Part shown: positions 26,701 through 38,200 of the stretch, piece after piece
How the letters are laid out: every line of letters starts with the position of its first letter
Numbering within the stretch: position 1 is the first letter of the stretch
Program-made: the position numbers and the translations under genes
The notes under the pieces: generated by a model
What the model saw: the letters and a program-made list of their open reading frames with translations, nothing else
Told to the model about the DNA's origin: nothing
Database searches by the model: none
Assembly: GCA_016617855.1 (NCBI GenBank)
Contig: JAECUM010001932.1
Span: forward strand, 1 to 64,000
Origin: Megalonaias nervosa
Taxonomy: Eukaryota; Mollusca; Bivalvia; Unionida; Unionidae
Reading direction: 5' to 3'
DNA: 64,000 nt

Positions 26701-29700
26701 CATACTTGACAGCTAATTACGATGTTGTCAAAAGAATTAAAACTTTTCTAACAATTCATTTGGACTTGGATTATATACTTGATTCATAGTCAATGAACAG
26801 GTTCTAAAACTGATGTGTTTATTCTGGAACCATGTTCCTCCATCACATTCAAGATTTGAATATACCAAAGGTGAAGATAGTACAGTTGCATCCTAAATTA
26901 CTATCATGTTGACTTCAGATGTTATTGAATATGAGACTTTAATGCCAGAACTCATAGCTTCAGTGATTTTTGAGTTAAAAAATGAATTTCTTCTCAAACA
27001 ACTAAATTTGGTGCAGATTACATTGTGTTTTAATGATACTGAGAGAATTCTTGATATGTAAAACTGCACAAGAAACGAACAACATCAGATCAGGAAATTA
27101 ATATGTATGTACATATTTTAATTTAGATGTATGGACTATGTAGTCTGAAATAAAGAATTCTTATCTTATCTTAATATCACTGGGAAAATACTCATTGGAA
27201 TATGCAGAAATAATGATATTATTCAAATGGAATATGTGGTGACAATATGAGTGCTGGTTCTACAACTAATCTGTTGCTTCTGACAACACTCTGTATAATG
27301 GCAATAATTCTGCACACATGAAGTTGACCTACTTAGTCCCTTGTTAATTAATAGTTTTAGATTTTACAACACAACTAAGCACATTTTACCTTTTGATAAT
27401 AATATATGATCACAAATATTGAGATTGCAAGAAAACAGAAGTTACAATTTTGTTAAAAGTATTGGTACCAGTAAAACTAAAGATGGTAAAAAAGAACCAG
27501 GACAAACTGGAGTGTAGTAAAGAATCCATATTTCAGAATAGCAGTCTTTTATCATCAATTTCATCATTAGTTAATGACACTGCTTCAGAATGTTGTGTAC
27601 CAGATAATAGTAATCCAATTTGTAATACAAATACCAAATGATGGCTTGGAACTAACTGCCAAAAGGTCCGCAGAAAATATCACCACGCTCAAAATATATA
27701 ATGGAATAACCAAACATAAACAGTACAAATTTTATCCATCTTGCTTTGAGTTTACACAGACCAGTCAGTCTCTTATGTTTAATGTCATTTAATTTTTGCA
27801 CACAGAGAGCATGTACTCCATTTGGTAATACATCTGCATGATATGAAGTTAGTCGCATCATTCTTTTGTTGCCATAGTGATTCTGCCAACTACAGATCTA
27901 CACACACTTTATTATGTTGTATGGGGATTCTCTGATAAATCCTATAAGCATTAATCTGTTGATTATTTCTGAATTTAATATGATCATCCTCATCTATGTA
28001 TGAATATTATTCTGTGCTAAGAACTCCCTTTCATTGTCTGCTGTCTGAAAAGGCAAATGCATAACTAGCGTGAACAAGTTACTGTTCTTTATGGTTGTGC
28101 AGTTTTCAACATCTCACAGGTATTCTCTTGGATATCTCTGTTCCAAAAAGAAAAGTTTTCACAAACATGAACTCTGCCAAAGTTTCACTTCCTTGAATCA
28201 GTGCTTTGCTGCCTCTTATGCCAGATTTTTTCTCTTCCATAATGCTGTGTTAGGGTTTTAAGTCCAACATTCCCATAGTCTACTTGTTCAGACATGGGTA
28301 TCTTGAATGTGCTCTTTTTAATTTGTTAAATCTTTATTTATTCAGTTTATCTGAACGCTCAACTTAAATTAGCACAAAAACTCTCAGTGCTGAATGTCTG
28401 GAGAAAAGAAACTAAAATTGAACTGAACTTTTAAATTGCCTGTATTTAGGATTGGTAGTTTCGAAATAACGCTGCATAGTAGGTTAGGCCTAACAGGCAT
28501 CCTGTCCATCCAACACGTACATCGGACTTGCACTCTACATCAATTTCGGGCTCAAAATCATACACTGGTATTTCCAGTGACATTTTCCCAAGGTCCAACA
28601 GACTGATATACATGAAATTCATTGTCATCATAGCTATCACCAGCCAGTATTTGCCGACTGAAAATGTCGTCTGAAGACAAACCCTGTTGTGATTCAGCCA
28701 TTTTGTTTTCCTGTGTGGCCCTTATTTGAAACACGTATTTGTAAAACTTCCATAATGAAAGTAAGGTTAAAACTACCATAAATGCTTGTTTCAGAGCCAA
28801 TGAACCAATCAAATTTAGTTTAACAGCCATTCATGTCGAACTGAAGTATCCAGCTATTTTAACGTCTGTGCATCAAACTCAGTGAGACTGCTACTGGTAA
28901 CGCAGATTACGTCGCGACATACACTTTTAAAGTTAAAGTTGAATAAAAATTGCATACTGCACAAAGCACATGTTTTATAACTGCAACGTTGACATAATTT
29001 GCAGAACGCGTATCACTGCTTTAAAAGTACTCAAATTCGTATAAATTTGGTGCACTTGCGTGTACTGGCATCATTTCTGACCCATTTATTCACGTGAGTT
29101 AGACCACTAGGAGGGGGTTAGATGCGATTTTTAATATAGATTTTTTTTTCTGACTTCCCCACCAGTGATTTCTCATTTTGTTAACACAACCCACAATAGA
29201 AGTGATTTTCCTAACCAACCTTCCACTGTCAGAATCAAAACAGTTCGAAACACAACCACCTACAGAAGTTTTTTTGAAGTGCCATCCCCAGGGGGGATAT
29301 ATGTTTTACTGGAACAGCCCTAATAAATAATCAATTGCTTGACAGAACTTACAAACAGGGTCAAGTACCAAGGACAGGTAATGAAAATGGTACTGTTAAG
29401 CCTACTGCATGGTGATGTAAGATAAATGAAGTGTAGAAATTCATCTACAATGAAGATTGAGCAAAAAAGACATAAATATTTGCTGGAGCATAGTTCCTGG
29501 AGGTAGCAAAATTTTCAAGAACCACTCAACTAATAAAAAAGCACAAGCCACAGTAGGTCTCAGCAAAGTGAATGCTAAGAAGGCACAAGCAGAAACAATA
29601 TCTAGTGATTGGTGGGATTTGGCACCATTCCCTCTATCAATGGGAAGACCACTCTAGTCTGACTTCCACCTTAGGAAGCAAACAACTTTTTAGCACTTCT

Positions 29701-32139
29701 GTTGATTAAACAAGCCAAAAGAAATGGCAAACATCCCTTTTTAGCTTGGAAGGGATAAATTTGTGACGTAGTCAAGGTGCTCTTAATATATTACTTTTTT
29801 AGTAATGTATCTGAAGATGAAACCAAAAACTAAGTAGATAATTCCATAAAACCGATGTTCATGCTTTGTGAAGGCAATAATAAAACCTCATCACTATAAT
29901 TAACAAAAAGACAGATAATATACTGGTCAAAATTTCTAATCGGTCACTATAGTACATGGAATATTTTCAACATATTTCTACAAACTTTAGTTTACAACTT
30001 AAACAAGCACAATTGTCCAGTATCCTCAACAGTTTTCTTAAAGCCCAGTAAAGCTTAACTGAAGAGTTACCATATGTACTTGCTTATAAGACAAGTCCAA
30101 CTGAAAACAGTACAAACCTAGATATGCCATCGCATAATGCACCAGCAGATCTGGTTCTGTGCAGTTTGTTGGTAAGAATCAGTAAAACACAAACAACATA
30201 GACCCTAATCTGCAGGCACATCATGACTGTTTGCAATTTGACCCAATTATAACCAAGTATATATGGTAAAAGAACAATTGTGTAACATGTGTATGCATTA
30301 ATTATAAAATATGTTAATTTTGTGAGTTCTGAGGCTGTTCCTATAATAATAACAAAAAATAGTTATGGCGATGCACTGAATAACATTTCTTGCAAAGGAT
30401 GTAGATGGTCAGGATGTTGTCTGCACATTTTTCAGATGGCAGGAAACAACCTCAGTATTATGCATAACTGATCGATGTGGGTTCACTAGTTTAAATCTCT
30501 GTCATTCATACCTTTTATTTCAAGAGTTCCACTTTTCATACATGTTAACTGTGGCCACTCTAATATACCTAAGCACAATTCATGTACAAGTGCACATGAT
30601 GTGTCACGGTTTTTCCATGTAGATAAATGAAGGACAGTGTAAGTGACATCATTAACCAACTTTTTGTCTTGTGTTTCAAATGGAATTAAATGAATGAATA
30701 CAGAACGAAACTGTTGGCATCTGATATGGACATGTGTAAAGCCATTCCATTCACAACTGATCACATGATTAAATATTGCTGGCAGCATCAAGATGGGAAT
30801 AAATAACTCAGTGATAGTGAATAAACTAACAATCTGAACAAAGGTTGACTGGGCTGAGATGCCTTTTTTATTATCGAGGGCAATGAGTTAGAAATTTTGA
30901 CTAGTACAAGCTCTAACCTCCTTTCCAGTGGCTGCAATTTTTCCCGACCAGAAGAGATGAGAGCATATGGATACACCACGGCACTGATCTGGTTTCTTAA
31001 GAAGCTTGGATCCTGCAAGTGCACATTGTGTCCTGAGTGGCTCATGATTTTCCTCTCCAAAACATGACATCTTTTCCAGTGTAGCAATTATCAGAGTAAT
31101 AGCGGCTAACTGAGCCTTGCTGTCGCTTATCTCATCCTCATACAGCGAAAATGCCTTGAAAGAAATGGCACAATGGATGGAATGAAATGGCACAATGGAA
31201 GGAATGTTATGATTTGTTAATTAAACTACAAAAACTTACTGTCAGCAAAAAATATATGTGAACTGTATAATCTGAAACCAAACATCAAGTAGCAACATTA
31301 TAACAGGGTTCTAGTAGCCATGAAAATGTAATTTCTTTTAAGTGAGGCTATCATAAACTGAAGAATGTCACAAGCAAGGATATGTTACAATGTGATATGT
31401 TTCATAAAAAAAATAGTGTTTTTAATGATGTGACGCCACATTTTAATTCTTAATCAAGGAAACAAATTAAACAGCAATAAGAAAATTAAGATCAAATCCA
31501 TAATTATATGTTATACCAGGGATTGTAGGATACTGAGGGCTACAGGATACTGAAGGTCCTCCTCATATTAAGGTACCACTGTATGGCAAGGATACCAAAA
31601 TCAAATCAGATGGAAATTAAAACAACTAAACTAACAAAATGAATAGAAATGAACCTAGAAGTATGAATGCTCACATGCTGATTTCACACTGGTTTATTTG
31701 AGACTGGTAAGTTAAAGCTTTTTAGAGCATATTTTATTACCAAATATAATCACTTATAAAACAAGTCCAACTGCAAACTGTACAGACCCAAATCTGCTTT
31801 TGCATAATGTGCTGGCAGATCTGGGCCTGTGCACTTTGTTAGGAATAATGAGCAGAAGAAACACTGTGAACCCTGATCTGCCAGTGCATTATGTGATGGT
31901 AGATCAGGATCTATGTTGTTTTTTAGCTGGACTTTACTTGTGAGAATAAACAGTAATTATTCTTAAAACTAGTACATGCAACTTATCTTCCTACAGCTGC
32001 ATTAAGTTCATGAATCTAATTCAGATAAGAACAAAAGTTCAAAAGAACATTGCGCCAGTGCATAAGACAATGTGTATGGAGTGTTTTTTTTTATAGCTGC
32101 AATTTGCAATGCTGGCAAGGAGGAGAGGAGGAGGAGGAG

Positions 32140-32207
<68 letters not shown>

Positions 32208-35200
32208 CATGACAGCTCATCCTCATGTACACAGGCACTGACAGATTACATTCCACTGTCATATAACACACTAATACACAGCTAATTCCTGTTTTACTTA
32301 TGTCACCCATTGTCACATTGCACCAATATAACCACATGACTATGCAGAATTATTACATGATAATTAAATATGCTGAGAGATATGGCTGAAACCTAATTTA
32401 CTGTCCAGGTAGTTCTGGTTAAAGGCTGGAATGGGAAGCAAGAGACTCATAGATGAGATCAAATCAATGAAGCTATCAGTAGAGAAATTATGCTACATGT
32501 CTACATACTTTTCTTTTGTTTGAACAAAACTGGTAAACACAAAATGAGGCTTTTATAATGGCAAATACAAATCTTCACATTGTTTCCAACACATGAACAT
32601 GGACAGCCTACCATTTTGTAACTATAGAGAAACAGTGGTGCTTCTTGGGTGACTGCAACTTTATTTATGAAGTGATTTTTCACGAGGCTGGCAATCAGAA
32701 ACCAAAAGCAATCTAGAGACTGAGAAGAGAAAGCTTTGTTGTTATTAGATATATGTCCAGCCCCACCCCCAACCTGCTGATTCACTCAGAATGAGAGAAG
32801 AAAGATGAAAAGATCCAGGTGCAAATATATCCTCCAAAACAACCTATTTGATCCAGCCATTAAATTAAGAATTAGTACTCTTAAGAAGAACTACCACTGG
32901 CTGTTAATATTTTTATTGCTGGACAGTGGAGTAATACTTTCATTGCTGGACAGTGGAGTAATACTTTCATTGCTGGACAGTGGAGAAGGTGATACTACCT
33001 TTCTCAAGAGTTTCAGTTTTAATAGAGTGTATTAATTGATCTCAGACATGGACAGCTATAAGAAAACAGAAAGGTGCTGATGTGGGGCAATGGCAATGGC
33101 TATGACGTAAACAAGTCAGTGATGGAGATAGTGATGATAAGAGTGACATGAAGGTCTCCATAAAGACCCATGATTTGGAGATGAGTGTCTTGGCAAGATA
33201 GGCTGACAATGACTGTCTCGCAGCTGAATGTATGTCAGAAGAATAAACTGCCAAATTAAATAACAAATGGAAGACAATTCAAACTGTAGCACCACTACTG
33301 TTGAGAGTAATGCTAATTCAGATGTTGCTCTGCCTCCCCCATCATGCAGGAAACACTTAAATCTTTAAATATTGCCATGATGAAGCTGGAAACCCAAAGT
33401 GTTGACTCTAAAAGTCTTCCAGTTTAGAAATCTCAGTGACTTTTCTCAAGTCCTGAGAAATTAACGGATCACAGAAAAAAAATTTAGTCTGATTTTTTTT
33501 TTAAATGTGAAATGATATTTGCTAAGTGTATCACAAACTGCAAATATTATTGTCTTCTGATTTTGTGCTTTTGTTTTATTCTTTACAAGTTCTCTGACGT
33601 TGGGACCCATTAAATTACATGTCTGGTAATAGTTTATATTATTCTAGTATTTTTTTTAACAGTCCAACTAATCATTTCTATTTATCCAGTGACAGAAAAA
33701 AAAAAGAAAAAAACATAAGTTTTGATGTTGTTGTTTCTCTAAATTAACATCTACCTTTTTGAAAACAAAAATGTCATTTTATTTTGAAAAAACAATAACA
33801 CTAGATGTATCATATTCACACGTAAATAGCAGCAATGTAATACACAGTGTTTTATTTTATTAGTATACACATAAAGTGCACTGAAACCTCTTAGGATACT
33901 TGTTTTAATCTTTTCAAGATTATTTATGTTGAAGGAAGGTAATTTATAACGAAAAGAAAAGGACTACATTATAAAAGTGTATTAATTCACAGTTATTCTG
34001 AATTCAATTATTGAATGATTTGTCAACAATGGACCCCCCAACTCTACTTTCTCTTCTATCTGTTGACCTAAATCACTTTCTTAATTTTAAAGGCACCTCA
34101 GTAACTCACAACCTAACATATGCAGTAGTCAATGTTGTTGGACCCCATTGTGTACTAGTAATTGAGGAAGTGGTATATATACCTTTACTTTGCAAATTAT
34201 CTTTTTTGACAAATGTGGTTATATTTTCAATCTACTGTAATCATGTAAATCTTCATTCAAACTTTATAGCACAAAAGTTTTAAGTATTTGATGAAAACTA
34301 TGAAGTAATGAAGAAAATAATGTGACACATTTAATTATGATTTGTATGGTTATATGGAGTACACAAATTTGGAGGGCATGAAAAATAACATGAATTATTG
34401 TAGTTACAACTTTTACACCTTACTCTAATTTTATTATTAAGTCCATGAAAATGAAATTTGTTGAAATGAGAGATGCTGAAAAAATTTCCTGACTTACAAT
34501 AGTCCACTGCAATTCAAAGGAAGCAACTAGAAAAAAAATCCAATTGGAAATATGATACCATAAGATACTTTGTCCTAATATTTCTGAAAATAATCAAAGA
34601 GAAATTATGTACCAACCTGAGACATGAATTCATATGCAACTGTTTCATGATTCTCAAAATCTATCTCCCCTGCAGCTAGCGCCCCCTGTAGGAAGAGTCG
34701 TAGTGGTATATCTGCTTGTTCTGCTTTTATCAGAGCACCAATTGTCTGATGGCAAAACTGGAAAATCTTTTGACACTTTTTTTCCCAATTTTCGTCCTGA
34801 AAGTATACAAAATATCTTATATTTTGGTTTTTTCTTCTTCCAAAACAACAATATAACTTATACTCTATTCATGAGGAAAACAATTCAGATTCTATATCAA
34901 GTCTCATAAAACAAACATGAAATCTGTCTTTAAAAGACTGCTATGGAACAGAACAAATCTGTCCTTAATAAGTCAGCTATGAAACAGGAGAAATCTGTCA
35001 CTGAATGGACTGCTACGGAACAAACAAATTGGTCCTTTAAAGGACCACAATAGAACAGAACAAATCTGTCCTTTAAAAGACATCCATAAAACAGGACAAA
35101 TCTGTCACTGATAGGACCGCTATGGAACAGAACAAATCCATCACTGAAAGGACAGCAATTAACAGATGTGAAGGTATTATGCTGAAATATGGAACTATAC

Positions 35201-38200
35201 AACCTGTCCAAGACACTGATACCATATTTACCAAGTGAAATCTGATTAAAATTCAGCTGCCAGTTTGAACAAACTCAGCCAATAAGATAAAAAATTACCT
35301 CATACACATGCATACATTTTGCTCACAATCAAACTTGTCCAACATCTTGATAACATAGGAATATTTACTATTTAAAAATTAAATCTGAAAAGAAATTGTT
35401 GGAGTGTTGACTAGCTCAGATAATCAAAAATAAGACCATGTCATTAATATGTATGGATCTTACTCATAATAACATTCAGTAAAGACCTTGATGATATAAC
35501 CCTATTTACCAAGTGTGATCAAATCATATCAACTCTACAGTTATATGTGTGGTACAAAACTCGGCCAACCAGATACAGGATCAACTCATAGATATGTATA
35601 GGTCTTGCTAATAATATGACTCCTCAATATCTTGGCAAAATTACTCTTTTTACTTTTAAGTTTCTTTAAATTAGGTCAGAAACACTATCATCTGACTGGT
35701 AAGAAGCTCAGTCAATCAGATGCAAGATCAACTCAGTAACATCTGCATCTTGTATATATTTTCTATTTACTAAGATTGATAAAAATCTAATCAGAAACAG
35801 TCGCTAAAGTGCTGACAAGCTCAGCCAATCAGATAAAAAAAAATCACCCCACCAATATGCAAAAATCGTGCCCATAATTGTGCCCATTGAAGATCTTAAT
35901 GACTGAAGTCTATGAATTACTCAAAATTAAATCAGATATACAACATTATTATAACAAGCAAAGCCAATCTGATGCAAGATCACCTGATTAATATTCATGG
36001 ATCTCAATCATTATTAAATTTATCTGAAAACTTGAAAAAATAAGTCCATATTTTAAGTCTGATCCAAGTCTGATCAGAAATATGGTCTCCAGAGTGGTAA
36101 CAAGCCCAACCAATTAGATATTAAGAGAACCTCATTAATATGCATTAAATTCACTCATTATCTAACTTTCATGAGGTCCTGATGATATAAGCACACATTC
36201 CAAGTTTTATCAAAATATCTGAACAAGAATACTGCGAATGGTACATTATATGCCCACTCAGTGTTTAACAGACCTCTGTGTAGATAGTATTAAGGTATGG
36301 TTAACACTGGAGATTATATTGACCAATAAGTCTCAATGACCAGGACCTTTGGTTAACAAGGTATGCAGTCTAGAAGAAAACTTGCTGTGTACAAACAGTT
36401 CAGACTATTAGATTTACCATGACTATGACATTTAACCACTGTAACCCAAAATCTATAGGTACCTTTATTAGCCTCAATGAAAGCCTTCAAAAATGTTTGG
36501 TCAAAAATCTTATTCTAGAACAAAATCTTACTCTGCAAAACCCATCATTCTTTGAGTTACAAGAACCTTGATGTTTTTCATGTTTCACCATTTTACCTCA
36601 AAATCAACAGGTCTTTTCCATATCTTAAGTACAAGCCAACCAAAATTTGGTCAAGGTATGTGATCTAGAGCTAAAGCTATTATACAAATGACAGTTTTCT
36701 TCTTTTAGTCAGTTACCATAACCTTTTGACCTCAACAAACTTCTTTATTTTATGCAATATGTAAGCCATCCACTAACTTCAGTGAAGATACATAGTCAAG
36801 AACAGAAATTTGTGTACTGAAATCAATCAATGACCTTGTCATTTATCCATTTGACCCCAAAACTGAAAAGCTTTTTCCTTTCATCAAGAAGAATCTACCT
36901 GTCATTTTTGGTGAAGGCAGATTGTAGAACTGAAGTTATTATGCAGAAAAGTCAGTGTTAATTGACAGAGATTGATGGACAGATGGAATGGGTCATAAAA
37001 TGAGAGACTCCATCACAAAACAGGTATATAAAAATGACTTCCTGGGCAGTAACAAATTCATCCAATCAGATGTAAAATCACCTGATTAATATGTATGGAA
37101 TTCATTCAATAACTAAAAAGTACACACTGTTGATAATACATTTCTAAATCTGATATGGGACAGATTGGCTTCAGATTGGTAACAAGCTCAGCCAATCAGA
37201 TGTAACATAACCTAAATAATATGAGTAGATGTCTCACTCATCTGAGATTTGGATGATAAAAACCCATACACAAGGTTTTACAAAAATCAGATCAGGAATA
37301 TGTTTTGCAGAGTGGTAACAAATCCTACTCATTTGTTCAAAAGTTTAATTATACAAGTCAATTCTATAAGGCCAATCAAACTGAGGTACAAAATATATGC
37401 AACTGAGTGGTAATTAACAACTGATGGTTTGTTAAATGGTGGATTGATAATAAAAGATGGATGGTAGACACACTAGGCCAATCCATAAGATCACTTGGCT
37501 TTATGACCAAGCAGGCTCATAAAGAACAAGAGGCCAAAGTGTGTCTGAGTAGTTGACACATGTCAGCTTGTGAATACAAAATTCGCACAGATACTGAAAC
37601 TGTAGGAGGAGAGAAAAGCTTGAAGCACATACCAGTAGTTGCTACAGTGTCTATTAATGCTGGTATCATTTATGTCTCTTCAGACCATATACAGGGGCCA
37701 GGGTGGACAAGTGGTCTAAGGCAATCACCTTTAAAGATCACCTACACATCTAACCTCTGTCCACCTGAGTTTGAGACTTGCCTCAATCAACATGAGTTAT
37801 GTGAGAAAACTTGGCAGTAGCTTCCAATACGTTGGTGGTTTTTCCTGGTATCTTTCTCCACCAAAAATACTGGCCACCATGTATAGCCAAATCATGCATT
37901 GAAGAATGGAAATAAACTTCCACCATCCCCAATCATAGACCATATATATATGATTACTTTTCTGACATAAAAGAGACAAGTTATTTATACATTCCTGGGT
38001 CTGTCCCTATCACCTTATGCTCCATGCCTAAAGTCATAACTTGGACACTACTGAAATCCTCACACAAGAGTGGTACAGTGGTTATGGCAATGGACTCATG
38101 ACTAGAAAGTTGTGGGTACATTCCAAGTATCCAATCAGCCTGAATTCTGAATACTTTTGTTTGGATCTCATTGCAATCTAACTCATCTGAGATTTTGTTG

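Larger units (their letters stand above)
23626..29320. mobile_element. 5.7-kb inverted-repeat DNA transposon nested in the DIRS-like element
   Basis: Terminal inverted repeats: GGGCTGTTTCAGTAAAATAT at 23626 and, reversed from 29320, GGGCTGTTCCAGTAAAACAT; about 33 of the first 39 positions match, continuing into a C-run/G-run stretch. Both ends are flanked by TAA (23623-23625 and 29321-29323), which fits the 3-bp target duplication of PIF/Harbinger elements. Subterminal 'cagaagcgattt'-like motifs recur near both ends. The interior (23880-28440) has no readable transposase; it contains SINE-A-like sequence at 24700-25170. A broken minus-strand open frame at 28446-28830 may be its first coding part. 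Superfamily is tentative. Confidence 0.7.
18851..29665 (-). mobile_element. DIRS-like retroelement with inverted termini, interrupted
   Basis: The ends are inverted relative to each other: AGTCAAACTAGAGTGGTCTC at 18851 and, reversed at 29665, AGTCAGACTAGAGTGGTCTT; the match continues imperfectly to about 50 bp (CACCAAATCACTAG on both). Removing the nested element leaves about 5.1 kb, normal for DIRS. Minus-strand coding remnants run in the expected order: a zinc-knuckle-like CINC...GH....C segment (23432-23353), an RT segment with METLRS then AVQEGDF and [11 protein letters not shown] (21371-21230), YLGMEL (about 20060-20038), and [13 protein letters not shown] (about 19880-19840). Frames are broken, so it is dead. 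I did not find the tyrosine recombinase. DIRS rests on the inverted termini and RT signature. Confidence 0.75.
18186..30917 (-). other. VPS35: VPS35 intron with nested transposons, 12.7 kb
   Basis: The largest intron in the window. From low to high coordinates: SINE family A (18279-18523), then a DIRS-like element (18851-29665) interrupted by an inverted-repeat DNA transposon (23626-29320), then a foldback element (30069-30268). 30270-30917 holds nothing recognisable. Confidence 0.9.
31155..34616 (-). other. VPS35: VPS35 intron, 3.5 kb
   Basis: Contains a foldback element (31739-31950), a purine microsatellite (32118-32204) and three 27-bp repeats (32918-32985). The rest, including 33000-34616, is AT-rich and holds nothing recognisable. 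Confidence 0.9.

Noticed and set aside
32008..32337. Open frames with Glu/Arg or Leu/Ser runs
   Set aside because: They read through a GA microsatellite.
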